A stretch of DNA of 64,000 nt. It comes from Microbacterium flavescens. GTDB taxonomy: Bacteria > Actinomycetota > Actinomycetes > Actinomycetales > Microbacteriaceae. A model generated the notes under the pieces. It saw only the letters and a list, made by a program, of their open reading frames with translations. It searched no databases and was not told the origin of the DNA. The stretch lies in NCBI RefSeq assembly GCF_018588945.1, contig NZ_JAFIWA010000004.1:1-64000 (forward strand), written 5' to 3'. The position numbers and the translations under genes are program-made. Positions 1-9,135 of the stretch are shown in pieces; positions within the stretch are counted from its first letter, which is position 1, and each line of letters opens with the position of its first letter.

Positions 1-386
1 GAGGACTTGACCTCTTTCGTCCACGTGCGGATCGAAGGGGCCTCGCCGTCGATGGCGGTCTTGGCGGTGCGGAGGAAGTTCGTCACCGTCACGCCGGGGA
101 TCTCGACGGGATACTGCATCGCCAGGAACAGGCCGGCGCGGGCGCGCTCGTCCACCGACATCTGGAGGACGTCTTCGCCGTCGAGCGTGATCGTGCCGCT
201 GGTCACGTTGTACTTCGGGTGACCGGCGATCGTGTACGCGAGCGTCGACTTGCCCGAGCCATTGGGGCCCATGATGGCGTGGGTCTCGCCGGTGCGGATG
301 GTGAGCGTCACACCGTTGAGGATGGGCGTGGTTCCGGCATCCGTCTCGACCGTCACGTGGAGGTCGCGGATCTCGAGGACAGACAT
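1..386 (-). CDS. sufC: Fe-S cluster assembly ATPase SufC (3' part outside the window)
   Basis: SufC is the cytoplasmic ABC-type ATPase of the SUF machinery. It pairs with SufB and SufD and powers assembly of Fe-S clusters on the scaffold. Only the first 128 codons are present; the gene runs off the left edge. The translation opens [13 protein letters not shown] and carries a Walker A loop, GPNGSGKST, at residues 40-48, followed by the Q-loop region ([16 protein letters not shown]). It lies 45 bases downstream of the Rieske-type gene in the same orientation and is the fourth gene of the suf operon. A weak purine stretch precedes the ATG. Confidence 0.95.
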   Translation of the reverse strand, partial: MSVLEIRDLHVTVETDAGTTPILNGVTLTIRTGETHAIMGPNGSGKSTLAYTIAGHPKYNVTSGTITLDGEDVLQMSVDERARAGLFLAMQYPVEIPGVTVTNFLRTAKTAIDGEAPSIRTWTKEVKS

Positions 387-431
387 TCAGACTTCTCTTC
401 TCATTGTGCGGGCGGTCGGGTCCGTGAGGAG

Positions 432-761
432 CTATCCGACCGGCTTCTTCACAGCAGGATCGATGAGCACGTCGTCGCCGTCGATCACGACGGCGAACAC
501 GGGGACGGGCTCGTAAGCGGGGAGGTTGAGGGGCTGGCCGGTGCGCAGCGAGAACGCCGAGCCGTGGGCCCAGCACTCGAGCGTGTCGCCGTCGACGAAG
601 CCTTCGGCGAGCGAGATGTCGCCGTGGGTGCAGGTGTCGCCGATGGCATGGACCTCGCCGGCGGAGTCGAGGACGACCGCCATGGCGACGCCGTCGACCT
701 CGACGCGGATGGCCGCATCCTGCTCGAGCTCGCTGAGGGCGCACACGCGCTGGGCGGTCAT
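432..761 (-). CDS. Rieske-type [2Fe-2S] ferredoxin-like protein of the suf operon
   Basis: A 109-aa protein with the Rieske cluster motifs C44-T-H46 and C63-W-A-H66, which bind a [2Fe-2S] cluster through two Cys and two His. The length fits a stand-alone Rieske ferredoxin, often annotated as a non-heme iron oxygenase ferredoxin subunit. Its start overlaps the sufD stop (ATGA), so it is translationally coupled to sufD. Position between sufD and sufC is common in actinobacterial suf operons. This suggests an electron-transfer or cluster-related role in SUF assembly rather than in an oxygenase; that role is inferred. No oxygenase gene is nearby. Confidence 0.9.
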   Translation of the reverse strand: MTAQRVCALSELEQDAAIRVEVDGVAMAVVLDSAGEVHAIGDTCTHGDISLAEGFVDGDTLECWAHGSAFSLRTGQPLNLPAYEPVPVFAVVIDGDDVLIDPAVKKPVG

Positions 762-1939
762 CGGGCGACCGCCTGCGCGAGTTCTTCCTCGATCGCCGCG
801 AAGAGCTCGGCCTCGAGCGTGGGGACGCCCATCTTCTGCACGATCTCGGCGAGGAATCCGAGGACCACGAGGCGACGGGCCTCGTCCTCCTGGATGCCAC
901 GGGCCTGCAGGTAGAACAGCTGCTCGTCGTCGAAGCGACCCGTCGCGCTGGCGTGACCGGCGCCGCGGATGTCGCCCGTCTCGATCTCGAGGTTCGGGAT
1001 CGACTCAGCGCGCGCGCCGTCGGTGAGCACGAGGTTGCGGTTCGCCTCGTACGAGTCGGTGCCGACAGCGTCGGGCCCGATGAGCACGTCGCCGATCCAG
1101 ACGCTCCGCGCGCCCTCGCCCTGCAGCGCACCCTTGTAGAGCACGTCGCCGGACGTCTCCGGCCCCTTGTGGTGCAGGTAGACCTGGCTCTCGAGGTGCT
1201 GGCCGGCGTCGGAGTAGCTGAGACCGTACAGCTCGCCGCGCGATCCGGCTCCGGCGAGCTCGACGCTGGGGTTCACCCGGACGACGCCGCCGCCGAAGCT
1301 GACGACGATGTGCCGGAGGGTCGCATCGCGCTCGACGCGGGCCTGGTGGGATGCCGCGTGCACCGCGGCATCGTCCCATCGCTGCACCGTCACCAGCGTG
1401 AGGTGCGCGCCGTCGCGGACGATGATCTCGACGTTCTGGGCGTGCAGTGCGGTGCCGGTGTGGTGGAGCACCACGGTCGCGTGCGAGTTGGCCTGCGCCT
1501 CGATCACGACGTGCGCGTGCGCGACGCCGCCCGTTCCCTTGAGGTCGACCAGGACCGGCTCGGAGAGCTCGGCGCCGGCCGGGATGCGCAGCAGGGGCGC
1601 TTCGGCCTCCTGGCTCCACGCGATCGCGCTCGGGAGGTCCTCGGGCTGGAACACCTCGCCGCGCGGGGCGGTGCCCACGGCGAGTCGCTGCTGGACGAGT
1701 TCGTCCGGCGCATCGACGGTCACCTCGATGACCCCGTGGGGCCCGGCCTCGTCGACGAACAGCGCGGCCAGCTTGTCCACCGGCGTGTGCTTCCAGTTGA
1801 CCTCGCGGCCCGTGGGGGCGGCGAAGTCCGAGGGGTCGAACGAGCGGAGACGCTCATCGCGGGTCTGCACCGGCACGAACGCACCGGCGCCATCGGTGTG
1901 GCCCTGCGCACCGGGGACGGTGGCGGGGGCCTGGGTCAT
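758..1939 (-). CDS. sufD: Fe-S cluster assembly protein SufD
   Basis: A 393-aa SufD, the partner of SufB in the SufBC2D scaffold. The start chosen is the ATG at 1939 (protein begins MTQAPATVPG), 8 bases after the sufB stop. The frame stays open upstream, but that part runs antisense-like through sufB in another frame and is not plausible protein. The C-terminal half carries the beta-helical SufB/SufD core and ends with a QLFYLQARGI segment matching [10 protein letters not shown] in SufB, as expected for these paralogues. The stop overlaps the Rieske gene start by four bases. It is the second gene of the suf operon. Confidence 0.95.
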   Translation of the reverse strand: MTQAPATVPGAQGHTDGAGAFVPVQTRDERLRSFDPSDFAAPTGREVNWKHTPVDKLAALFVDEAGPHGVIEVTVDAPDELVQQRLAVGTAPRGEVFQPEDLPSAIAWSQEAEAPLLRIPAGAELSEPVLVDLKGTGGVAHAHVVIEAQANSHATVVLHHTGTALHAQNVEIIVRDGAHLTLVTVQRWDDAAVHAASHQARVERDATLRHIVVSFGGGVVRVNPSVELAGAGSRGELYGLSYSDAGQHLESQVYLHHKGPETSGDVLYKGALQGEGARSVWIGDVLIGPDAVGTDSYEANRNLVLTDGARAESIPNLEIETGDIRGAGHASATGRFDDEQLFYLQARGIQEDEARRLVVLGFLAEIVQKMGVPTLEAELFAAIEEELAQAVAR

Positions 1940-1947
1940 GGAACTCA

Positions 1948-3366
1948 CTATCCGACGGATCCTTCCATGCCCATCTCGATGAGCTTGTTCAGTTCGAGTG
2001 CGTACTCCATCGGCAGCTCGCGGGCGATCGGCTCGATGAAGCCGCGCACGATCATGGCCATGGCCTCGTCCTCGGGCATGCCGCGGCTCATGAGGTAGAA
2101 GAGCTGCTCCTCGCTGACCTTGGAGACCGTCGCCTCGTGGCCGAGCTGCACGTCGTCCACGCGGATGTCGATGGCCGGATACGTGTCGGAGCGCGAGATC
2201 GTGTCGACCAGCAGCGCGTCGCAGCGCACCGTGTTCGCCGAGTGGTGCGCATTGGCGTCGACGCGCACCTCGCCGCGGTAGCCCGCGCGGCCCCCGCCGC
2301 GTGCGATCGACTTCGAGACGATCGACGACTGGGTGTACGGCGCCATGTGGATCATCTTCGCGCCGGCGTCCTGGTGCTGGCCGGGACCGGCGAAGGCGAC
2401 GGACAGCGTCTCGCCCTTGGCGTGCTCCCCGACCAGGAAGATCGACGGGTACTTCATCGTGACCTTGGACCCGATGTTGCCGTCGATCCACTCCATCGTG
2501 GCGCCCTCGTGGGCGACCGCACGCTTGGTGACGAGGTTGTAGACGTTGTTCGACCAGTTCTGGATGGTCGTGTAGCGCACGCGTGCGTTCTTCTTCACGA
2601 CGATCTCGACGACCGCCGAGTGCAGCGAGTCGCTCTTGTAGATCGGGGCGGTGCAGCCTTCGATGTAGTGCACGTACGAGCCCTCGTCGGCGATGATGAG
2701 CGTCCGCTCGAACTGGCCCATGTTCTCCGTGTTGATGCGGAAGTACGCCTGGAGCGGGATCTCGACGTGCACGCCCGGGGGCACGTAGACGAACGAGCCG
2801 CCCGACCACACCGCCGTGTTGAGCGCGGCGAACTTGTTGTCGCCGGCCGGGATGACCGTGCCGAAGTACTCCTCGAAGAACTCCGGGTGCTCGCGCAGTG
2901 CGGTGTCGGTGTCCATGAAGATGACACCCTGCGCCTCGAGCTGCTCGTTGATCTGGTGGTAGACCACTTCGGACTCGTACTGCGCGGCGACGCCCGCGAC
3001 GAGGCGCTGGCGCTCGGCCTCGGGGATGCCCAGGCGCTCGTACGTGTTGCGGATCTCCTCGGGGAGCTCCTCCCAGCTGCCGGCCTGCTTCTCGGTCGAG
3101 CGCACGAAGTACTTGATGTTGTCGAAGTCGATCTCGCTGAGGTCGGCACCCCAGGTCGGCATCGGCTTGCGCCCGAACAGCTGATAGCCCTTCAGGCGGG
3201 TCTTCAGCATCCACTCCGGTTCGCTCTTCAGAGCCGAGATGCCGCGGACCACGTTCTCATTGATGCCACGCTGCGCCACGGCGCCCGCGGCGTCCGTGTC
3301 GTGCCATCCGAATTCGTAGACACCCAGGCCATCCAGCTCCGGGCGGTCGATCAGCACATCAGACAT
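1948..3366 (-). CDS. sufB: Fe-S cluster assembly protein SufB
   Basis: A 472-aa SufB, the scaffold subunit that receives sulfur and iron in the SUF pathway. The sequence is full length and strongly conserved (for example [30 protein letters not shown] and the C-terminal [13 protein letters not shown]). I chose the ATG at 3366 because a good ribosome site, GGAGGAG at 3376-3382, lies nine bases upstream. A GTG at 3372 would add two residues but leaves only three bases of spacing. It is the first gene of the operon sufB-sufD-Rieske-sufC and is divergent from ctaA. No SufR-type regulator is seen next to it in this window. Confidence 0.97.
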   Translation of the reverse strand: MSDVLIDRPELDGLGVYEFGWHDTDAAGAVAQRGINENVVRGISALKSEPEWMLKTRLKGYQLFGRKPMPTWGADLSEIDFDNIKYFVRSTEKQAGSWEELPEEIRNTYERLGIPEAERQRLVAGVAAQYESEVVYHQINEQLEAQGVIFMDTDTALREHPEFFEEYFGTVIPAGDNKFAALNTAVWSGGSFVYVPPGVHVEIPLQAYFRINTENMGQFERTLIIADEGSYVHYIEGCTAPIYKSDSLHSAVVEIVVKKNARVRYTTIQNWSNNVYNLVTKRAVAHEGATMEWIDGNIGSKVTMKYPSIFLVGEHAKGETLSVAFAGPGQHQDAGAKMIHMAPYTQSSIVSKSIARGGGRAGYRGEVRVDANAHHSANTVRCDALLVDTISRSDTYPAIDIRVDDVQLGHEATVSKVSEEQLFYLMSRGMPEDEAMAMIVRGFIEPIARELPMEYALELNKLIEMGMEGSVG

Positions 3367-3418
3367 CGTCACGTTCTCCTCCGGGCTCTAGCGGTTCATC
3401 CGCCCCGGCATTCCGGCT

Positions 3419-3440
3419 CCTCCGGTGGAGTTACCGGAGG
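3419..3440. promoter_or_regulatory. Inverted repeat in the sufB/ctaA divergent promoter region
   Basis: An 8-base perfect inverted repeat, CCTCCGGT and ACCGGAGG, with a 6-base spacer lies about 50 bases upstream of sufB in the 260-base gap before ctaA. It could be an operator in the sufB leader or promoter, or a leader hairpin. No binding protein is evident. The rest of the gap presumably holds the two divergent promoters; I do not see clear -35/-10 pairs. Confidence 0.35.
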
Positions 3441-3633
3441 GGGATGCCGCTCGTGGGCCCTCTCATTCGGCGCTGACCTTCGCGCCTAGACTGTCAGTGG
3501 TTCACCGCGCCCGAACCCATGCGGTTCTGCGCGCGTGACCGACCCCTCGATTCTACAGGCTCCACCCCGGCACCGGGTTCCGCATGTCCTGCGGGCCGTC
3601 GTGCGGAGCCCTCACCAGGAGGCGATGAGAAGC

Positions 3634-4593
3634 ATGTCCGCGCAACCGACGACGACGGAGCCCGGCGTGAGGCGGCGCTTGTGGGACCGGCTCCCTGCGA
3701 CGATCGATCGCCGCGTGATCGCGCTGGCGTGGGCGACCCTGGTGGTGCAGATCGGGATCGTCGGCACCGGCGGCCTGGTACGGCTCACGGGGTCCGGGCT
3801 CGGCTGCCCGACCTGGCCCCGCTGCACCCCGGAGTCCTTCGTCGCGACGCCGGAGATGGGCATCCATGGCGTGATCGAGTTCGGCAACCGCCTGCTCACC
3901 TTCGTGCTCGTGGTCGTGGCGATCCTGATGTTCCTCTTCGTCGTGCGGATGCGGCGGGAGCGGCCCGACCTTTTCTGGCTCTCGCTGGCGATCGGCCTCT
4001 ACGTTCCGCTGCAGGCCGTGATCGGCGGGATCACCGTCCTCACGAACCTCAACCCCTACGTGGTCGGCCTGCACTACTTCGCCTCCGTCGTGCTCGTGGC
4101 GCTCTCGGCGGTGCTCGTCGTGCGCGTCTACGCCACGCCCGGTCCGCGCGTACGCGCCGTACCCCGCTGGTATGCCCTCACAACCCACCTCACCAGCGTG
4201 TTCGTGGTCGTCACGGTCGTCGTCGGCATTCTGGTCACCGGCTCCGGTCCTCACGCCGGCGACGGCGGCGCTGCGCGGAACGGCCTCGACGCCGAGTTCA
4301 TGCAGCACGTCCACTCGTGGCCCGCCTACATCACCTTCGCTCTCACGATCGTCCTGCTGGTCGGCGCGCGCCGGACTCCCCCTGCCCTGCGCCTCCCCCT
4401 CTGGGTCGGGCTTCTGCTCTCGGTCGAGCTGGCGCAGATCGTGGTCGGCCTCTGGCAGGCGCGCACGGGCCTGCCCATCTGGCTGGTGAACATCCACATG
4501 GTGCTGGCGGTGATGCTCGTGGCGGCGATGACGGCCGTGGTGATGAATCTGAAGGCACCGGTCGCCGACCTGGAGCGCACAGCAGACTCATAG
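3634..4593 (+). CDS. ctaA: Heme A synthase (COX15/CtaA family)
   Basis: CtaA oxidises the heme O methyl group to a formyl group, giving heme A for aa3-type cytochrome oxidase. The 319-aa product is a polytopic membrane protein with about eight hydrophobic segments. Conserved histidines lie in GIHGVIEFGNRLLT, GLHYFASV, QHVHSWPAY and NIHMVLAV, the expected heme-ligating pattern. A paired-cysteine motif (GLGCPTWPRC) sits in the first loop. AGGAGG at 3617-3622 lies 11 bases before the ATG at 3634 and two bases before an in-frame ATG at 3625, so 3634 is preferred. The frame is open upstream to 3535, but that part reads as non-coding. Divergent from sufB. Confidence 0.93.
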   Translation: MSAQPTTTEPGVRRRLWDRLPATIDRRVIALAWATLVVQIGIVGTGGLVRLTGSGLGCPTWPRCTPESFVATPEMGIHGVIEFGNRLLTFVLVVVAILMFLFVVRMRRERPDLFWLSLAIGLYVPLQAVIGGITVLTNLNPYVVGLHYFASVVLVALSAVLVVRVYATPGPRVRAVPRWYALTTHLTSVFVVVTVVVGILVTGSGPHAGDGGAARNGLDAEFMQHVHSWPAYITFALTIVLLVGARRTPPALRLPLWVGLLLSVELAQIVVGLWQARTGLPIWLVNIHMVLAVMLVAAMTAVVMNLKAPVADLERTADS

Positions 4594-4681
4594 GCGGCAC
4601 ATCGCTTCCGCACCGGGGCGGATGGAAGCGTGACGGATGCCGCGGCCGACCTGGGCCGCGAATCCCGAGGAGTGATCGAAC

Positions 4682-5095
4682 ATGTCCACCCGCCCCCGCC
4701 TGGTCCGCAGCATCCCCTTCTGGGCTCTCCTGGCCGCCTCGCTCGCGACGGCCGTCACCGGAGCCGTGCTCCTGATCGACAAGCTCGGCGTGATGACCAC
4801 GACCCTCACCGACGGCACCGCCACGGGTGTCGAGGTCTACGTCGGCCAGACCGTCGCGGTCGTCGGAGGCATCCTGCTGGGCGCCGGCGTGCTCGGCGTG
4901 CTGATCACGCTCGCGATCGCCGCCGCCGCGACGCTGCGCCCGTATGCGCCGGTCGAGGCTGCCCAGCCGCTCGACGCGACGACGGCAGAAGACGCCCCCG
5001 TCGCCGGCCACGGCTACGAGAACGGACTCGGCTACACCTCGGCCATCGAGACCGCCGAGCCCACCGAGACTACGGAGCCGGCGCCTACGCGCTGA
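4682..5095 (+). CDS. Small two-segment membrane protein, function unknown
   Basis: A 137-aa protein not recognised at family level. Two hydrophobic segments are visible: residues about 12-32 (IPFWALLAASLATAVTGAVL) and about 55-85 (a Gly/Val/Ala-rich stretch ending ITLAIAAAATL). A hydrophilic Ala/Glu/Thr/Pro-rich tail follows. The loop between the segments (TTLTDGTATGVEVYVGQT) is probably outside the membrane. It lies 88 bases downstream of ctaA on the same strand and is followed by a strong hairpin. A link to respiration is only a guess from position. Confidence 0.75.
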   Translation: MSTRPRLVRSIPFWALLAASLATAVTGAVLLIDKLGVMTTTLTDGTATGVEVYVGQTVAVVGGILLGAGVLGVLITLAIAAAATLRPYAPVEAAQPLDATTAEDAPVAGHGYENGLGYTSAIETAEPTETTEPAPTR

Positions 5096-5106
5096 CCTTC
5101 TCACTT

Positions 5107-5142
5107 CGGCCCCACGCCTGACACCGTCGGCGCGTGGGGCCG
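5107..5142. terminator. Hairpin between convergent genes, probable bidirectional terminator
   Basis: A perfect 11-base inverted repeat, CGGCCCCACGC and GCGTGGGGCCG, with a 14-base loop lies 11 bases after the stop at 5095 and 27 bases from the stop of the converging aidB-like gene. No clear T-run follows, so termination is inferred from position and stem stability. Confidence 0.65.
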
Positions 5143-5169
5143 TTGGCCGCGCCTCGGGCGGGGGTCGCC

Positions 5170-6849
5170 TCAGTGGCGCGCGACGATGGCCGCGGCATCC
5201 GTCCCCGCCGGCAGCACCCCGTACTGCGCTCCCCGGTCCTCGCCCAGCCGCGCGGCGATGAACGCCTCGGCGTCGGTCGACGGCGCATGACGCAGCATCA
5301 GGGATGCCTGGAACGCCAGGGCCAGCGATTCGGTCAGGCGGCGTGCCTGCGCCTGCGCCTCGCCCGGGTCGGCACCTGCGAGCCTGCCCAGGAGCGCGAG
5401 CGTGCGCTCGGCATGCGTGTCGAGGACCTTCGACGCCCCGGTCGTCGCGGACAGCTCGTCGGCGAAGGCCTCGGCCGAGTCGGGGTCGCGCGTGAGTGCG
5501 CGCAGGACGTCGAGCGCGATGACGTTGCCGGAGCCCTCCCAGATCGCCATGACCGGCTGCTCGCGATACCGCCGCGCGAGCGGGAAGGCCTCGGTGTAGC
5601 CGTTGCCGCCGAGGCACTCGAGGGCCTCGTACGCGTGCTGGGGGCCGCGTTTGCAGACCCAGTATTTCGACACCGGCGTCGCGAGCCGGCGGAGGGCGAC
5701 GTCGCGATCGGACGCCTCGGCCTCGAAGAGCTGCGCCAGGCGCAGGCCGGTCAGCATCGCCGCCTCGGACTCGAGCGCGAGATCGGCGAGGACCGCCGTC
5801 ATCGACGGCTGATCCACGAGATTCGCGCCGAACGCCGTGCGACCGCGTGCGTGCCACACCGCCTCGGCGACGGCCTGGCGCATCCCCGCGGCCGTACCGA
5901 GCACGCAGTCCAGACGTGTGCGCTCGACCATCTCGATGATCGTGCGCACACCGCGGCCGGGCTCGCCGAGCACGAATCCCACCGTGCCGTCGAACTCGAC
6001 CTCGGCGGACGCGTTCGATCGGTTGCCGAGCTTGTCCTTCAGACGCTGCAGGCGGAACACGTTGCGCATGCCGTGCGGGAGCAGGCGCGGCACGAAGAGG
6101 CATGAGAGTCCCTCCTCTGTCGCTCCGGACCGCGTGTGGGCGAGCACGAGGAAGCCGTCCGACATCGGCGCCGAGCAGAACCACTTGTGACCGGTGAGCT
6201 GATACGCGTGGCCGCCCATCGACTCGCCGACCGTGGTGCCCGCGCGCACGTCCGACCCGCCCTGCTTCTCCGTCATCGCCATGCCGATGAGCGCACTGGT
6301 CTTGTCCTCGGCCGTCAGGAGTCGCGGCTCGTACTCACGCGAGTACAGCCGCGGCAGCCAGCCGTCGGCCACCCACGGCGAGTCCCGGATGGAGGCGACG
6401 GCCGCGTGGGTCATCGACACCGGACACGCGTGGCCGGGCTCGACCTGTGCGAAGAGCATGAACGTGGCCGCGCGGGCCACGTGCGCCCCGGGCCGCGGAT
6501 CGGACAACGCCGACGTGTGCGCACCGTGAGCGAGCGCCGCGGCGATGACGCGATGATACGACGAGTCGTACTCCACCTCGTCGAGACGGAATCCCCAGCG
6601 GTCGTGCGTGTGGAGCACGGGCGTGTGCACGTTCGCCAGGTGCGCGTCGCGCTGGAAGGCCGTCGAGCCCACGAGCGCTCCGGCGTCATGGAGGGCCGGG
6701 GCCGCCCATCCCGCGCCGAACGCCTCCACCGCAGCGGTGAGCGGCTCATTCACCGCGAACTCGTCGATGTCCACCCGCCACGGCGGTTGATTCTCGACGT
6801 AGTGCGTCGCCGCGCCGATCACCCGCTGCCCGCGTGAGAACGACGTCAT
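5170..6849 (-). CDS. aidB: AidB-like acyl-CoA dehydrogenase family flavoprotein
   Basis: A 559-aa FAD-dependent acyl-CoA dehydrogenase superfamily protein, close in length to E. coli AidB (541 aa), a DNA-binding flavoprotein of the alkylation response. Family motifs are clear: GMAMTEKQGGSDV at about 189-201, RLKDKLGNRSNASAEVEFD, and ECLGGNGYTEAFPLARRYRE near the active-site region. The C-terminal alpha-domain is complete. The ATG at 6849 overlaps the stop of the upstream metallopeptidase (ATGA), so the two are coupled. The exact substrate, or a protective role on DNA, cannot be read from sequence. The symbol reflects family resemblance. Confidence 0.85.
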   Translation of the reverse strand: MTSFSRGQRVIGAATHYVENQPPWRVDIDEFAVNEPLTAAVEAFGAGWAAPALHDAGALVGSTAFQRDAHLANVHTPVLHTHDRWGFRLDEVEYDSSYHRVIAAALAHGAHTSALSDPRPGAHVARAATFMLFAQVEPGHACPVSMTHAAVASIRDSPWVADGWLPRLYSREYEPRLLTAEDKTSALIGMAMTEKQGGSDVRAGTTVGESMGGHAYQLTGHKWFCSAPMSDGFLVLAHTRSGATEEGLSCLFVPRLLPHGMRNVFRLQRLKDKLGNRSNASAEVEFDGTVGFVLGEPGRGVRTIIEMVERTRLDCVLGTAAGMRQAVAEAVWHARGRTAFGANLVDQPSMTAVLADLALESEAAMLTGLRLAQLFEAEASDRDVALRRLATPVSKYWVCKRGPQHAYEALECLGGNGYTEAFPLARRYREQPVMAIWEGSGNVIALDVLRALTRDPDSAEAFADELSATTGASKVLDTHAERTLALLGRLAGADPGEAQAQARRLTESLALAFQASLMLRHAPSTDAEAFIAARLGEDRGAQYGVLPAGTDAAAIVARH

Positions 6850-7934
6850 GAAGGCTCTCCCTCATCGCGGGACAGGGCCAGCGCCGCCTGCTCGTCGAAC
6901 GTCAGGGGCGCGCGCGTGATGACGTCGTGCACGAACTCCAGTTTGTGCCGCACCGGTCCGACGATGGTGAACGGATAGAGATCGCCGAAGCCCATGGCGC
7001 GGTTGATGCGGTTGAAGCCCTGCGACATCCACTCCCAGTCGCTCAGCAGGCGCTGGACGGGCTCGTCGCGATACGACGCGAGAGGGACGACGTCGGTGTC
7101 GCGCAGGTTCGTGACCGACGCATCGAGGTGGATGCCGATCACCGCCGCGGTCTGCAGGGTTCCGGTGATGTGCAGGTAGTGGGCGAAGGTCTCGGCGAAG
7201 TCCTCCCAGGGGTGCATGGTCGCGTACTCGGAGATGAAGCTGTCGTGCCACTCCGGAGGGGCGCCGAGCTTGTAATGACGGGACAGAGCCTCCTTGTAGC
7301 TCGCGCGCTCGTCGCCGAACAGCTCACGACATCGGCGCCAGGACTCGTCGTTCGTGAGCAGCACGTTCTGGAAGTAGTGGCCGACCTCGTGCCGGAGGTG
7401 GCCGAGGATCGTCCGGTACGGCTCCCCGAGCCGCACCCGCAGCGCCTCACGCCGGTCGTCCAGGCTCTCCGCGAGGTCGATCGTGATGATGCCGTTGGCG
7501 TGGCCGATCATCACCTTCTTGCCGTCGGTCAGGCTCGAGATGAGGTCGAAGCCGAGCCCGCCCGGCTTCACGTCCCACGGCACGATCGGCAGTCCGAGAT
7601 CGCCCAGCTGCAGCAGGAGGCGGCGCTTGGCCTCCTCGGTCTTGGCCAGCTTCTCGAGCGCGACCGTGTCGTCCGCGGCGGGCTGGCGCCGCGTGAGCCG
7701 GCACGAGAAGCAGCGCCCGGCGGGCGCGTCCTCGCGCACCAGCCAGTTGCAGTCCCAGTCGCGGTTCGAGCAGGTGTACCACGTCTTGTCGTCGATCGTC
7801 ACCTGGCCATGACGGACGCCGAAGAAGTCCCGCGTGACGATGTGATAGCCGAGCTCGGCTTCGCAGTTCGGGCACGTCAGCGCGTCGAGGTAGACGAAGT
7901 GGCGACAGTGCGGGCAGCGGGGCTGAGAGCTCAC
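6846..7934 (-). CDS. Putative zinc-binding metallopeptidase with N-terminal zinc ribbons
   Basis: A 362-aa protein. The N-terminus has two Cys-rich sets that could bind zinc: C7-x2-C10 with C21-x2-C24, and C55, C62, C75 and C78. A catalytic-type HEVGH motif lies at 182-186, and a downstream acidic helix (WEDFAETFAHYLH, about 243-255) could supply the third zinc ligand, as in gluzincin-like peptidases. This matches a family usually annotated only as putative zinc-binding metallopeptidase; its substrate is unknown. No signal peptide or membrane segment is seen, so it is probably cytoplasmic. Its stop overlaps the aidB-like start by four bases. Confidence 0.85.
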   Translation of the reverse strand: MSSQPRCPHCRHFVYLDALTCPNCEAELGYHIVTRDFFGVRHGQVTIDDKTWYTCSNRDWDCNWLVREDAPAGRCFSCRLTRRQPAADDTVALEKLAKTEEAKRRLLLQLGDLGLPIVPWDVKPGGLGFDLISSLTDGKKVMIGHANGIITIDLAESLDDRREALRVRLGEPYRTILGHLRHEVGHYFQNVLLTNDESWRRCRELFGDERASYKEALSRHYKLGAPPEWHDSFISEYATMHPWEDFAETFAHYLHITGTLQTAAVIGIHLDASVTNLRDTDVVPLASYRDEPVQRLLSDWEWMSQGFNRINRAMGFGDLYPFTIVGPVRHKLEFVHDVITRAPLTFDEQAALALSRDEGEPS

Positions 7935-7980
7935 GGTTTCACCGTAGTGCCCGTCGTTCTCGGCAGGACCTCGATCCCGC

Positions 7981-9135
7981 TCATGTCGCGGGCGCCAGCG
8001 GGAGTCTCAGCAGCAGGTCGTCCTCCGCGCGCGGACTCCCCCGGCCATCCGTGTTGTTCGTGAGCACCCACAGCGTGCCGTCGGGAGCGGCCACGGCGTC
8101 GCGGAGCCTGCCCTGTTCGCCCGCGAGGACGGCCAGCGGCTCGGCGGCGAGAGCACCGGCGGCGGTGTCGACCGTCCACAGCCGTTCGCCCCGCAGTCCC
8201 GCGACGAACACCGTGTCACCGTACGCGGCGATTCCGCTCGGGCTCGCCTCGCTCGGCGCCCACGACTCCACGGGGTCCACCATCCCGTCGCGGCCGGCCT
8301 CCCCCTCGACGACCGGCCAGCCGTAGTTCGCGCCGGCGTCGATGCGGTTCAGCTCGTCCCAGGTGTTCTGGCCGAACTCGCTGGCCCACATCGTGCCGTC
8401 GCTCGTCCACGCCAGTCCCTGCACGTTGCGGTGTCCGAGTGTCCACACGGCGTTGTCCCACGGATTGCCGGGCGCCGGTTCGCCCTCAGGGGTCAGCCGC
8501 AGGATCTTGCCCCCGAGCGCAGCGGGATCCTGCGGCGCCTCGCGCCGCTGGGCGTCGCCCGTCGACACGTACAGGAAGCCGTCCGGTCCGAACGCGAGGC
8601 GTCCGCCGTCGTGGGTGTTCGCACGGGGAATGCCCTCGATGACGACCTCGGACTCGCCGAGGGCCAGTGCTCCGGGATCGCCCTGCAGCGGCATCCGGAC
8701 CACCCGGTTGTCGTCCTCGGCGCCGTGATACGCGTACAGCCAGGCTTCGGCGCCGTCCTCCAGCATCGCCAGGCCGTGGAGTCCCGACTCTCCACCCGAG
8801 ACCACGCCCGGGATCGTGCCCGCCTCCCGGAGATCGCCCGCCGGCGTCAGCTCGAGCACGCGGCCGTCGTCGCGCTGCGAGATGAGCGCTCCCCCGTCGC
8901 CGATCGGCACGACGGACCACGGCGCAGCCAGGCCCGACGCGAGAGTCTGCGGCTCGCCGCCCACGCGCCACCATCCCGCCGTAGCCGCCGCCGACGGGGC
9001 CGGGGATGCCGAACCGGCCGCCGAAGTCGACGCACGGGACGGGATAGGAGAGGGGGCTGTCGCCGCGGTGCAGCCGGATGCCCCTACCACGGCGAGCACG
9101 AGACCCCCGAGCGCGACCGCTCGACGCGCGCGCAT
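7981..9135 (-). CDS. PQQ-dependent sugar dehydrogenase-like lipoprotein
   Basis: A 384-aa secreted beta-propeller of the soluble glucose/sorbosone dehydrogenase type. The N-terminus has a short basic region, a hydrophobic segment and a lipobox-like ASGC with Cys at about 22, then a Ser/Ala/Pro-rich linker; lipoprotein anchoring is likely. Propeller motifs include GLHGLAML, RLAFGPDGFLYVSTGD, WTLGHRNVQGLAW and DELNRIDAGANYGWPVVEG, typical of PF07995-type enzymes that bind PQQ. The ATG at 9135 shares one base with the stop of the preceding VOC gene (TGATG), which fixes the start and implies coupling. The substrate is unknown. Confidence 0.87.
   Translation of the reverse strand: MRARRAVALGGLVLAVVGASGCTAATAPSPIPSRASTSAAGSASPAPSAAATAGWWRVGGEPQTLASGLAAPWSVVPIGDGGALISQRDDGRVLELTPAGDLREAGTIPGVVSGGESGLHGLAMLEDGAEAWLYAYHGAEDDNRVVRMPLQGDPGALALGESEVVIEGIPRANTHDGGRLAFGPDGFLYVSTGDAQRREAPQDPAALGGKILRLTPEGEPAPGNPWDNAVWTLGHRNVQGLAWTSDGTMWASEFGQNTWDELNRIDAGANYGWPVVEGEAGRDGMVDPVESWAPSEASPSGIAAYGDTVFVAGLRGERLWTVDTAAGALAAEPLAVLAGEQGRLRDAVAAPDGTLWVLTNNTDGRGSPRAEDDLLLRLPLAPAT

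Noticed and set aside
758..3214. Very long open frame fusing Arg/Pro-rich sequence to SufD
   Set aside because: Only the part from 1939 downstream is SufD. The upstream part runs through sufB in a different frame with implausible composition.
4630..5121. Alternative open frame over the small membrane protein
   Set aside because: Its translation is His/Arg/Pro-rich noise. The frame at 4682 has two clean membrane segments and a better start.
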